NCBI GenBank assembly: GCA_027627225.1
Contig: JAPFQT010000377.1
Location: 62,001-126,000, forward strand
From: Congeria kusceri
Lineage: Eukaryota; Mollusca; Bivalvia; Myida; Dreissenidae
Reading direction: 5' to 3'
DNA length: 64,000 nt
The notes under the pieces are model-generated. The model was not told where the DNA came from and did not search any database. It saw only the letters and a program-made list of their open reading frames with translations. Below are positions 49,099 to 60,263 of the stretch, one piece after another. The translations under genes and the position numbers were made by a program. Every line of letters starts with the position of its first letter. Position 1 is the stretch's first letter.

Positions 49099-49392
49099 AA
49101 AGGGTCCTGTTCACAGATTGATGAAGTGAAAATTGTTCAACTTTTTGTCACCGATTCCAAAACTAAAAGCACAGTCTATACAAAAATAACACTATGGACC
49201 TAGAAATATACTCTAAAAACCGTTTTGGTTTAAACAATGGAATAGGTAGGAGTGTTTCTGTTAATTTCGTTGAAATTGTTGACAATACAGGAGAACACTG
49301 AAGTAAATAATGCAAGTCGGAATGGCCGAGTGGTTAAGGTGATAGCCTTTAAATCCGGATGTCCCGGATTCGAACCCCGGGTGGGACCAATT
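49099..49392 (+). mobile_element. Left part of an AGGGTCCTGTTCACA element with tRNA-like segment
   Basis: TTAAAGGGTCCTGTTCACAG matches the left end of the element at 14,101. It is followed by about 200 bp of AT-rich sequence and then a tRNA-like segment. A tandem-repeat element begins immediately after, and no right terminal repeat was found. Confidence 0.6.
49316..49388 (+). repeat. Serine-tRNA-like pseudogene
   Basis: A box TGGCCGAGTGG and B box GGATTCGAACC are near consensus, and the layout follows tRNA-Ser. The anticodon position reads TTA in the loop CTTTAAA, the long variable arm is missing, and the acceptor stem pairs poorly (GTCGGAA against GTGGGAC). A functional UAA-reading tRNA is therefore very unlikely. 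Confidence 0.7.
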
Positions 49393-49704
49393 TTTTAGCT
49401 CACCTGAGTACAACATGCTGATGGTGAGCTACTGTGATCACCTTTTGTCGGTCGTGCGTCGTGAATCGTTTGTCATTCGTGATCAACATTAACCTTGTGA
49501 ACACTCTAGAGGCTACATTTGTTGCCTAATCTTCATGAAACTTGCTCAGAACATTTGTCCCAATGATATCTCAGACGAGTTTGAAACAAGGTCATGTAGA
49601 GTCAAAAACTAGGTCACTAGGTCAAGTTGAAAAAAAGCTTGTGAACACTTTAGAAGTCACATTTTTTGCCCAATCAACATGAATCTTGCTCTGATCATTT
49701 GTTT
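49393..49704 (+). mobile_element. Tandem-repeat element, family C, interrupted
   Basis: It begins TTTTTTAGCTCACCTGAGTA with hairpin partner TGATGGTGAGC and a CGTCGTGAATCG leader. About one and a half family-C units follow before a family-A element interrupts at the ATTTGTT motif. Confidence 0.75.
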
Positions 49705-51060
49705 TTAGCTCACCTGAGCACAACGTGCTCATGGTGAGCTTTAAAAATCGCCTTTTGTCCGTCGTGCGTCGTGTGTCGTGTGTCAACATTTTCATTCAAA
49801 GAACATCTCCTCCTAAACCGCTGGGCAGATTTTCACCAAACTTCACAGGAATGATCCTTGGGAGACCCTCTTTCAAAATTGTTCAAATCGTTCCGGTCCT
49901 CTGCATTTGTAGGTCACCAGAGCTAAAAATAGATTTAAAAACGGAAAACTTTAAAAATCTTCTCTGAAACCACAAGGCTTGGAGCTTTCATATTTGATAT
50001 GTGACATCCTCTAATGGTCCTCTACAAAGATTGTTCAAATGATGCCCCTGGGGTCAAAACTGGCCACGCCCCGGGGGTCACATGGTTTATATAGACTTGT
50101 ATAGCAAAATGACTTTAAAAATCTTCTCCCCTGAAACCCCAAGGCCTAGAGGTTTCATATTTGGTATGTAACATTGTATAGTGTCCTCTACAAATATTGT
50201 TCAAATTATGCCCCTGGGGTCAAAACTGGCCACACCCCAGGGGTCACATGATTTATATAGACTTGAATAGCAAAATGACTTAAAAAGTCTTCTCCTCTGA
50301 AACAGCAAGGCCCAGAGGTTTCAGATTTTTGGTATGTAACTTTGTATAGTGGTGCTCTACAAAGATTGTTCAAATGATGCCCTTGGGGTCAAAACTGGCC
50401 ACGACCCGGGGGTCACATGGTTTATATAGACTTGAATAGCAAAATGACTTTAAAAATCTTCTCCTGAAACCACAATGCCCAGAGGTTTCATATTTGGTGT
50501 GTAGCATTGTATAGTGGTCCTCTACAAAGATTGTTCAAATGATGCCCCTGGGGTCAAAACGGGCCACGCCCCTGGGTTCACATGGTTTATATAGACTTGT
50601 ATAGCAAAATGACTTTAAAAATCTTCTCTGAATCTGCAAGGCCTAGAGGTTTCATATTTGGTATGTAACATTGTATAGTGGTCCTCTACAAATACTGTTG
50701 AAATGATGTCCCTGGGGTCAAAACTGGCCACAACACGGGGGTCACATGGGTTATATAGACTTAAATACCAAAATGACTTTTAAAATCTTCTCTGATACCG
50801 CAAGGCCTAGAGTTTTCATATTTGGTATGTAACATTGTGTAGTGGTCCTCTACAAAGATTGTTCAAATGATGCCCCTGGGGTCAAAACTGGCCACGCCCC
50901 GGGGGTCACATGGTTTTTAAAGACTTGAATAGCAAAATGACTTTAAAAATCTTCTCCTCTGAAACCGCAAGGCCCAGAGGTTTCATATTTGGTATGTAAC
51001 ATTGTATAGTGATCCTCTGCAAAGATTGTTCAAATGATGCCCCTGGGGTCAAAACTGGTC
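49705..51060 (+). mobile_element. Tandem-repeat element, family A, nested
   Basis: The hairpin start GCTCACCTGAGCACAACGTG, then CTCATGGTGAGC, is intact. Seven or so units of about 165-180 bp follow, with AGGCCTAGAGGTTTCATATT, ACAAAGATTGTTCAAATGAT and CTGGGGTCAAAACTGGCCAC. It stops mid-unit at AAAACTGGTC and lacks the usual CTCTTGTT end, so it is 3' truncated. Confidence 0.85.
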
Positions 51061-51078
51061 ATTCAACCTGATTTTAAG

Positions 51079-51189
51079 CCTATCTTTGTTGAATGTAAAA
51101 ATAGCAAAATTACAGTTGATGAAATGTTTGAACTAATTAGAAACAAAAATAAAGTAGTGTTTTCATTTTTAACCCAAGAAAATAGTTAA
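51079..51189 (+). other. Possible coding remnant or terminal exon
   Basis: After TGATTTTAAG an open frame reads PIFVECKNSKITVDEMFELI, then about 18 more codons ending LTQENS and TAA. Composition is protein-like and acidic/basic balanced, and AATAAA-like signals follow at about 51,230. There is no recognisable domain and no upstream partner. Confidence 0.25.
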
Positions 51190-51880
51190 GACTGCCTAGC
51201 GTATTAAGCAGTTAGTATTAATATCCGGTAAATAAACAAATAAATACAGTTAATAATAAATGTATTGTGTTTTTAAAAGGTCTAAGGCTGGCGATGATTA
51301 TTTGATTGTAACAATTATTATGATTTTTTAATGATTTTCTTTGTTTATTAACATTAAATGTTGACTTGCAATCATTATGGACTATTGTGATGCTGCATTT
51401 AGCAAAAGATTAACATTAACTTAGTATGTCTTTATGATAATTAACATATTTATTATGATTTTAATAATATTTTTTTTTCACAATGTGTTGAACTTTTATT
51501 TACTGAACATGTACATGTCCTGTCCATTATTTTTGTATGTGTTAATACTAACACCATCACTATAATTACTCCTCCGATTACTACTAACACAATTACCGCA
51601 ATCATCGTTGAAAAAAACAACATATTGTTTCCATTTATTAACAAACATTAGTATGTGAGTAACTAACAAACTAAAAGCAACACTGTTTTGAAACGTTAAT
51701 CTTACACATTTTGCCTTTAACATGTAAGCAAAGTAAGAAAACATGTATTTACTTGTCTCCTACGATATATATTTTTATTCAAAGAGTGCATGCTAAGTAT
51801 GAAAGGAAAACACTTTCAATATCTCAAGTCAGGTTTATAACTACTGTGTTAATTAAGTATTTAAACACAAAGAAATTCAC
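51190..51880. other. AT-rich spacer with first CTCCGATTACTACTAACAC motif
   Basis: No gene. At about 51,571-51,590 there is one copy of the ACTCCTCCGATTACTACTAA motif that recurs inside the trinucleotide arrays. Confidence 0.45.
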
Positions 51881-52055
51881 GTTTTAACATCTTGCTCAAA
51901 TTTACCGCTCAGATAGCGCCAACATGCCAAGGCTTGATATATGGCTATTAATGACCACAAAGGGACCATTAAATTTGGCTGCAGTAGCTGTTCTAATGAA
52001 GGCTAACTGCACTTGAAAGCAATACACACCAAAATAACATCAACTTGCTACAACT
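51880..52055 (+). repeat. Non-repetitive flank unit, copy 1
   Basis: It includes ATGCCAAGGCTTGATATATG, GGACCATTAAATTTGGC, TAATGAAGGCTAAC and CAATACACACCAAAATA, and leads directly into an ACT array. It is matched at 57,391-57,500 and 62,235-62,390. Confidence 0.7.
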
Positions 52056-52518
52056 ACTGAAACTACCACTATCATTATTTTTACTACTGCAGTAATTCTT
52101 CATATTCTATAACAACATCAACATCTACTACAACAACAACAACAACTACTACTACTACCACTACTAATTATTCTACTACTAATACTGCTTTTGCTGATGC
52201 TGCTGCTTCTACTACTACTACTTCTGCTGCTGCTGCTACTACTTCTACTGCTACTACTACTACTACTACTACTACTGCTACTACTACTACTACTACTTCT
52301 ACTACCTCGACTGCTACTACTACTAATTTTACTATATTGTTATAGTTATAATTGTACTACACTACTGCACTATCGTCACCACTACTACTACTACTCCCAA
52401 TACCACTACCATTACTACTCCTTCAACTACTAACATAATTACCGCTATCTGTTTACTACTGCAGTACGTCTTCAAATTTTATAACAACATCAACCTCTAC
52501 AACAACAACAACAACTAT

Positions 52519-52581
<63 letters not shown>

Positions 52582-52605
52582 CTCTACTACTACTACTACT
52601 ACTAT

Positions 52606-52638
<33 letters not shown>

Positions 52639-52640
52639 CT

Positions 52641-52691
<51 letters not shown>

Positions 52692-52697
52692 ATACCT

Positions 52698-52787
<90 letters not shown>

Positions 52788-52788
52788 T

Positions 52789-52847
<59 letters not shown>

Positions 52848-53123
52848 GTACTACTACTACTACTACTACCTCTACTACTACTACTACTATGCTACACTAA
52901 TACACCACCGTCACCACTACTACTACTACTACTGCTACCACTACTACTACTACTGCTACCACTACTACTACTACTGCTACCACTACTACTACTACTGCTA
53001 CCACTACTACTACTAATGCTACCACTGCTACTACTACTGCTACCACTACTACTACTACTGCTACCACTACTACTACTACTGCTACCACTACTACTACTAC
53101 TGCTACCACTACTACTACTACTA

Positions 53124-53167
<44 letters not shown>

Positions 53168-53192
53168 GCTACCACTACTACTACTACTGCTG

Positions 53193-53270
<78 letters not shown>

Positions 53271-53489
53271 TGCTACACTAATACACCACCGTCACCACTA
53301 CTACTACTTCTCCCAATATTACTAAAACTAACTTCTCTACCATTTCTACTCCTTCGAATATTTCTAACACCATCACTATAATTACTCCTCCGATAACTAC
53401 TAACACAATCACTGCAAATACTACTACTACTGCTACCACTACTACTACTACTACTACCACTACTACTTCTACTACTACCACTACTACTT

Positions 53490-53526
<37 letters not shown>

Positions 53527-53729
53527 CACTACTACTACCTCTACTACTACTACTACTATGCTACACTAATACACCACCGTCACCACTACTACTACTACTA
53601 CTGCTACCACTACTACTACTACTGCTACCACTACTACTACTACTGCTACCACTACTACTACTACTGCTACCACTACTACTACTACTGCTACCACTACTAC
53701 TACTACTGCTACCACTACTACTACTACTG

Positions 53730-53762
<33 letters not shown>

Positions 53763-53999
53763 TGCTACACTAATACACCACCGTCACCACTACTACTACT
53801 ACTGCTACCACTACTACTACCTCTACTACTACTACTACCTCTACTACTACTACTACTATGCTACACTAATACACCACCGTCACCACTACTACTACTACTA
53901 CTGCTACCACTACTACTACCTCTACTACTACTACTACTATGCTACACTAATACACCACCGTCACCACTACTACTACTACTGCTACCACTACTACTACCT

Positions 54000-54035
<36 letters not shown>

Positions 54036-54257
54036 TGCTACACTAATACACCACCGTCACCACTACTACTACTTCTCCCAATATTACTAAAACTAACTTC
54101 ACTACCATTTCTACTCCTTCGACTATTTCTAACACCATCACTATAATTACTCCTCCGATAATTACTAACACAATCACTGCAAATACTACTACTACTGCTA
54201 CCACTACTACTACTACTACTACTACCACTACTACTTCTACTACTACCACTACTACTT

Positions 54258-54348
<91 letters not shown>

Positions 54349-54485
54349 CACTACTAATACTACTATTTCTGCTACTACTATTACTACTACTTCTTCTTCT
54401 ACTACTACTAATTCTACTACTACTCCTCCGATTACTACTAACACAATCAGTGACAATACAACTACTACTACTACTACTACTTCTT

Positions 54486-54516
<31 letters not shown>

Positions 54517-54758
54517 CACTAACACCACCACTACTTCTACTCCTTCCACTGCAGCTACATGTAGCGCAACCAACACCTCTGCAACTATTCACCCGACCAT
54601 AACTAATGCTCCCAATACCATTAATACAGCTGCTCCGACTACTACTAACAACAACACTACCACCACAACGTCTACTTTTCTTACTACTTTTAACACAACC
54701 ACAACCACTATTACCGGTACTATTCTTTGGAATACTACTAACAGTAGTACACTTGTAA

Positions 54759-54830
<72 letters not shown>
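52056..54830. repeat. Large ACT trinucleotide domain with higher-order repeats
   Basis: Almost 2.8 kb of ACT repeat on the plus strand, interspersed with GCT, CCT, TCT and ATT variants. Seven copies of TATGCTACACTAATACACCA, followed by CCGTCACC, start with ATG at 52,889, 53,270, 53,558, 53,762, 53,858, 53,939 and 54,035. A 260-bp block (TCTCCCAATATTACTAAAAC onwards) occurs at 53,310 and 54,075. Long Leu, Val and Ser frames on both strands are repeat translations. Confidence 0.95.
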
Positions 54831-54841
<11 letters not shown>

Positions 54842-54860
54842 GTAATAATAGTAATAATTT
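54760..54860. repeat. Polarity switch, ACT to AAT to AGT
   Basis: The plus strand changes from ACTACT through AATAATAAT to AGTAATAGTAAT, and further on to AGTAGT, making an imperfect inverted repeat of trinucleotide arrays centred near 54,830. Confidence 0.8.
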
Positions 54861-54959
54861 ACCACCACCAGAAGCATCACCACCACTGCTACTCCTGGTG
54901 GTGGTGGCGATAGTGTTAGTAATTGTCGGAGATGTGCCAGTAGTGGTTGTGTTCATATT

Positions 54960-55495
54960 AGTTGGAGTATTAGTAGTGATAGTGGTTGTGGTGTAAATAG
55001 GAGTCGGATGAGTAGTAGATGTTGTGATGATGGAAGTGTTAAAGGTAGTCGGATGCGAAGTAGTGGTGGTGGTGTAGGTGGTGGTGTTAGTTGTATCCGT
55101 AGGTATAGAAGTAGCGATGATGTTAATAGTAATCGGAGGAGTAGGAGTGGAGGCGGTGGTATTGTTCGTACTAGTAGGAGTAGTAGTAGTAGTAGTAGTG
55201 GTGGTGGTGGTGGTGTTAGTAGTAGTCGGAGTATATATGGCAGTTGTGTTAGTAGTAGTCGGAGGAATGGTAGTGGTGGTGTTGATGTTAGTAGTAGTAG
55301 TTGTTGTGGTGTTAGAAGTTAGAAGTAGTCATAAGAGTTGTAGTGGTGGTGACGGTGGTATAAGTAGTAGTAATAGAAGTAGTATTGGTGGTGGTGAATT
55401 TGTTAGTAGTAGCAGTAGGGGTAGTAGTGGTAGTGGTGGGGGTGTTAGTAGTAGTCGGAGTATTAGTAGTGGCGGTGGTGTTAGTAGTACAATAA
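54960..55495. repeat. Inverted AGT/GGT trinucleotide domain
   Basis: AGT and GGT variants on the plus strand form a degenerate reverse complement of the preceding domain, including inverted copies of the CTCCGATTACTAC motif (GTAGTCGGAGTA, GTAATCGGAGGAG). The 164- and 104-codon frames here are not genes. Confidence 0.85.
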
Positions 55496-55499
55496 TTAT

Positions 55500-56130
55500 A
55501 ACAAAACAACCATTTGTACAATGTACAAATACCATATGGCCGCAAAAAAGCCGTATGAGGGGATCCATATAGTATTGTGATACTCATCTTTAGCATATGT
55601 TTCTTTTTGAATGCATCAAATTGGTTAACTTGCACAAGTACTAAAAATACAATTTTACGAAGGTGCGTTTTATAGCTACATGTGTGAACAGATTCCCATT
55701 ATATACACATTAAACACATTGCATTAAAAAAGAGATATATAAATCGTCATTCTAATAAAAACATGTAATCTAGTTTAGCAAGGTGATAGTAAAATGTATT
55801 ATTATAAACTGCAGCGGGCAACAATTTGATATCGCCGGCAATGTCGCCCGCTACCGCTATGTCGCCCGGGACGCAAATGATACGGGATTGTTCGGTATAA
55901 TAAAATAAATTAAAGCCTCGGTCGACAGTGTTGCCTCGGGTTGACAAGACGCACTGTCACCCTCAAGGAAGTCAATATTTATATAATATCAACATGTATA
56001 GACCCCTTCAGTAAACTGTTCTTTCAGGAAAAACTATTTTACTTATTTTGTTTTCACAAAGTGCTGCTTATACAAAAGCTACCACTAACAAATGTTGTGC
56101 TGCTGCCGATATTATTAATAATTGTTATAA
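55500..56130. other. Spacer between arrays
   Basis: Non-repetitive, no supported gene. It contains a GTCGCCCG-rich patch at 55,825-55,870 (CGCCGGCAATGTCGCCCGC, then TATGTCGCCCGGGACG). Confidence 0.4.
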
Positions 56131-56139
56131 CTTTGTATT

Positions 56140-56520
56140 TCTTGCTTCTACTACTACTACTACTACTGCTACTACTACCAGTACTACTACTACTACTACT
56201 ACTACATATTCTACTACTACTGCTACTACTTTAAGTACCACTTTACAACAACAAAATTAACAACGTCAGCTACTATTACTGCTAAAACGATTAATAAATG
56301 TACTACAGTTTCTACTACTACTACTAACTACTACTATTACTACTATGACAACAACATCAACAACAGGAACAACAAAATCATCAACAACTAAAAACATTTA
56401 CATTATATCACCACTACTGATACTACAGCTACCAATTCTGCTGATTCTGTTTTGATAATAATAATAGTAATAGTTATAATAATGATAATAATAATAATAA
56501 TATATAATGGATGCACATGT
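56140..56520. repeat. ACT array followed by ATA run
   Basis: Interrupted ACT units grade into an ATA/ATG run at 56,450-56,510, directly before a 3' flank unit. Confidence 0.8.
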
Positions 56521-56524
56521 CAAT

Positions 56525-56640
56525 ACAACTGCACAGGTTCTGAAGAACAGGAATGCGGGGTGATATATACACCCCACAATTATAAAAAAAGACCACGAAG
56601 CATGACATGGTGATACGATTGTAGAAGTTTGTTTATATGA
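56525..56640 (+). repeat. 3' flank unit, copy 1
   Basis: GAATGCGGGGTGATATATAC, ACCCCACAATTATAA, GAAGCATGACATGGTG and ATACGA are shared with 57,835-57,960 and 58,265-58,385. Each copy follows an ATA run. Confidence 0.8.
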
Positions 56641-56739
56641 GCATTTACGCACGCTTTTAAAAACAAATAACAATATGTTAAATTAATGGGATGTCACAAG
56701 AAATAATTTCAAATGTACTTTATTTATAATCAACTATTG

Positions 56740-56995
56740 CTGCTGCTACTACTACTACTAAAACTTCTAAAACACGTTATTTAACCACTACTTCTACTAC
56801 AGCTACAAATACTGCTGATTCCAGTGCTGATTCTTATAATAATAATAATAATACAAATAATAATTATCATCATCAACGTCACCATCATCATCATTATTGT
56901 AGTAGTAGTAGTAGCAGTAGTAGTAGTAGTAGAAGTAGCAGTCGTAGTAGTAGCAGTAGTAGTAGTTGTTGTTGTTGCAGAAGGAGTAGTAGTAA

Positions 56996-57034
<39 letters not shown>

Positions 57035-57180
57035 AAGTAGTAGCAGTAGTTGAAGCAGTAGTAGCAGTAGTAATAATAGTAGTAGTAGTAGTTGTTGTTG
57101 TTGTTGCTGTTGTGGTTGTTGTTGTTGTTGTTATTATCACTTCTACTACTACTACTACTACTCTTATTATTATTATTTAT
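56740..57180. repeat. ACT, then inverted AGT, then ACT array
   Basis: The plus strand switches from ACT (56,745) to ATC/ATT, then AGT (56,885-57,100), TTG, and back to ACT (57,140). This is a second polarity switch. Confidence 0.85.
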
Positions 57181-57390
57181 TTTTATTTATTTTTTTATTA
57201 ATATCAATATATATTACACGTTTAAACGTGTTCACAATAGTGAATTTAAATCAACCCATCTAATTGCAATTGTATACATTGTATACGGAACTCTTTTAAC
57301 ATGGTACATTTCATGGATGGTTCAAATTGAAAGAAGGCATCTAGTGTGGAAAAGAAATTAGAACGCCAGTTTAACGGGCATCAATTATAC

Positions 57391-57500
57391 TGTTATGTTG
57401 TGTAACAGGTCAGCTGCTACGATCATGCCAAGGTTGATATATGGGGGTTTGGTTGGCAGTATGGCCATTTAATTGAAAGATTAATGCGTGCAACCACTGT
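57391..57500 (+). repeat. Non-repetitive flank unit, copy 2
   Basis: CATGCCAAGGTTGATATATG and TGGCCATTTAATTGAAAG match the flank units at 51,880 and 62,235 with a small rearrangement. Confidence 0.6.
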
Positions 57501-57589
57501 GCGGTTTAGTTACTGTATTTAAGAAATCGCTGAAACTTATTTAAGCTGTTTTATTGCAAAATACTACTACTCTTGAATTTTATTTGCAC

Positions 57590-57598
57590 TACCAACAT

Positions 57599-57629
<31 letters not shown>

Positions 57630-57630
57630 G

Positions 57631-57690
<60 letters not shown>

Positions 57691-57696
57691 TTACTT

Positions 57697-57739
<43 letters not shown>

Positions 57740-57740
57740 A
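57590..57740. repeat. ACT array
   Basis: About 150 bp of nearly pure ACT repeat. It is followed by degenerate sequence and an ATA run at 57,822-57,840. Confidence 0.95.
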
Positions 57741-57834
57741 ATAAGTTTTAATACTAATCAAGAACAACTTTTACTGTTAGTACTACTAGCGGAACTACTG
57801 CTACTGCAACAACTGCTTCTCTTAATAATAATAA

Positions 57835-57960
57835 TAATAAATGATAAGGCTCTCATGAACCGAAATGCGGGATGTTATATATCAATATATACACCCCACA
57901 ATTATAAGACCAAGAAGTATGACATGATGGTACGAGTACAAAATATTATTGTTTGCTACC
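57835..57960 (+). repeat. 3' flank unit, copy 2
   Basis: AATGATAAGGCTCTCATGAA, GAAATGCGGGATGTTATATA, CACCCCACAATTATAAGACC and GTATGACATGATGGTACGAG. It runs straight into the next ACT array at 57,960. Confidence 0.85.
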
Positions 57961-57974
57961 ATTATTATTATTAT

Positions 57975-58026
<52 letters not shown>

Positions 58027-58260
58027 GCTACTACTACTACTACTACTACTGCTGCTACTACTACTACTTCTTCTACAAGTTGTACTACTAAACCTCAACA
58101 ACCTTTACAATTATTTCTACTAAAACTTATAGTGCAACGACAGCTACTGCCTCTACTGCTTCAACTGCTGCTGTTTCAACTTCTTATAGTAACACTTATA
58201 ATACTACTACTACTAATAATAATAATAATAATTATAATAAAATAATAATAATACTAATAA
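57960..58260. repeat. ACT array grading to AAT run
   Basis: ACT units (57,975-58,080), a degenerate middle, then AATAATAAT at 58,210-58,265: the same order as in the neighbouring copies. Confidence 0.9.
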
Positions 58261-58264
58261 TAAT

Positions 58265-58385
58265 TTAAGATGAGAATAAAAAATGATAAGGCTCCCATGA
58301 ACGGGAAATGCGGGGTGATTCATATAAATATATACATCCACAATTGTAATATAAGATCAAGAAGCATGACCCGGTGGTACGAGTA
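58265..58385 (+). repeat. 3' flank unit, copy 3
   Basis: AATGATAAGGCTCCCATGAA, GAAATGCGGGGTGATTCATA, CATCCACAATTGTAA and GAAGCATGACCCGGTGGTAC. It is about 80% similar to copy 2 by eye. Confidence 0.85.
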
Positions 58386-58513
58386 CTACTACTTTTACTG
58401 CTACTTCTGCTGCTGCTGCTGCGGTTACTACTACTACTTATACTACTACTACTGCTGTTACTGCTGCTGCTGCTTTCGTTTCTTCTTCTATTTTACTACT
58501 ACTACTGCTACTG

Positions 58514-58553
<40 letters not shown>

Positions 58554-58568
58554 AACAACAACTACTAT

Positions 58569-58604
<36 letters not shown>

Positions 58605-58612
58605 AGCTGCTG

Positions 58613-58645
<33 letters not shown>

Positions 58646-58840
58646 ATTCTTATACTACTACTACTACTACTACTTCTATTACTACTATTACTACTGATAC
58701 TACTGATACTACTAATACTACTGCATCAACAACAACTACAACTACTACAACTACTACTACTGCTACTACTACTACTACTACTACTGCTGCTGATGCAACT
58801 GCTACTGCTACTACTACTACTACTACTACTAATACTGCTG

Positions 58841-58879
<39 letters not shown>

Positions 58880-58984
58880 GTACAATTACAACTACTAGAG
58901 CTACTACTACTACTACTGCTACTACTTCTGCTGCTGCAGCTGCTATTACTACTACTGCTACTACTACTACTTGTACTACTACTG

Positions 58985-59082
<98 letters not shown>

Positions 59083-59432
59083 GCTGCTTCTACTACTACT
59101 ACTACTACTATTACTACTACTACTACTACTGCTACTACTTCTACTACTTCTACTACTTCTACTACTACTACTACTACTACTACTATTACTACAACTACTA
59201 ATACTACTACTTCTAATACTACTACTACTACTACTTCTACTACTACTACTTCTACTACTACTACTGCTACTACTACTACTGCTTCTACTACTACTGTTAC
59301 TACTACTACTACTATTGTTACTGCCAATGTTGCTTCTGCTCTGCAGCTGCTACTACTACCACTTCCACTACTACTACTGCTATTACTACTACTACTACTA
59401 CTCCAAAAAAGCACTATTAATAGTAGTAGTAG

Positions 59433-59482
<50 letters not shown>

Positions 59483-59490
59483 GTAGTAGT
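58385..59490. repeat. Longest ACT array, 1.1 kb
   Basis: ACT with GCT, TCT, ATT and GAT variants. The 427-codon poly-Thr, 264-codon poly-Leu, 303-codon poly-Val and 76-codon poly-Tyr frames are the readings of one repeat in different frames. It ends in a small AGTAGTAGT/ACTACT flip at 59,418-59,490. Confidence 0.95.
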
Positions 59491-59494
59491 ATTA

Positions 59495-59895
59495 TTACTC
59501 CGAATATTACTAACACTACCACAGCTACGTCTACCTCTGCGAATGATACCTGAACTACCACTACTACTATTTATACAATATTGCTAACACTACCACCAGT
59601 ACTACTTCTACTACTCCGAATAATACTAACACTACCACAGCTACGTCTACCCCTGCGAATGATACCTGAACTACCACTACTACTATTTATACAATATTGC
59701 TAACACTACCACCATTACTACTTCTACTACTCCGAATAATACTAACACTACCACAGCTACGTCTACCCCTGCGAATGATACCTGAACTACCGCTACTACT
59801 ATTTAAAGAATGTTGCTAACACTACCACCACTACTACTTCTACTACTCCGAATAATACTAACACTTTCACCACTTTCGCTTCTATTACTTCTTCG
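59495..59895 (+). repeat. 116-bp tandem repeat, about 3.5 copies
   Basis: CCGAATAATACTAACACTAC (first copy CCGAATATTACTAAC) starts at 59,500, 59,616, 59,732 and 59,848, exactly 116 bp apart. Each unit includes CACAGCTACGTCTACC, TGCGAATGATACCTGAACTA and ATTTATACAATATTGCTAAC. The fourth copy is partial. Confidence 0.95.
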
Positions 59896-60262
59896 AATAC
59901 TAACACTACCACCACAACACCTGTTATGTGTACCCTTCTAAAATATACTAACACTTCCACCGTCACAATTCCTCATATGAATACTACTAACACTACCAAA
60001 ACCACAACTACTCCTCCTCTGATGAGAAATAAAACTACCATAACCACTACCATAACCACTACTATTCTTACGACAACCAATACCGCTTCCACTAAGACAA
60101 GTACTACAGGTACTAACGATTCTAAAAAAACGTATACTCATTTAAATATAACTACCACTGCTATCATCATTGCTACTTTTCTAAATTTCGAACTACTACC
60201 AACACCGCATGAATCACCATTACTACAACTGCTCCTACAACGTTTACTACTAAGGCTGAACA
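59896..60262. repeat. Degenerate ACT-derived sequence
   Basis: Decaying ACC/ACT/CAT-rich sequence. The 133-codon Thr-rich frame at 59,926-60,327 lacks any recognisable domain and continues the repeat. Confidence 0.6.
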
Positions 60263-60263
60263 A

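Noticed and set aside
49316..49388. Functional suppressor tRNA reading UAA
   Set aside because: The TTA in the anticodon position is striking, but the acceptor stem mispairs and the serine-type long variable arm is absent; a retroposon head is more likely.
52191..55572. Poly-Leu, poly-Val and poly-Ser open frames on both strands
   Set aside because: Translations of ACT/AGT trinucleotide repeats without start context, splice sites or non-repetitive domains.
55078..55572. 164-codon Val-to-Ser frame continuing into non-repeat sequence
   Set aside because: Only the last 25 or so codons are non-repetitive; there is no domain and no splice evidence.
58270..59553. 427-codon Thr-rich open frame (mucin-like)
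   Set aside because: It is the Thr reading of a 1.1-kb ACT array. The same DNA is open as poly-Leu, poly-Tyr and, on the other strand, poly-Val, so openness carries no information.
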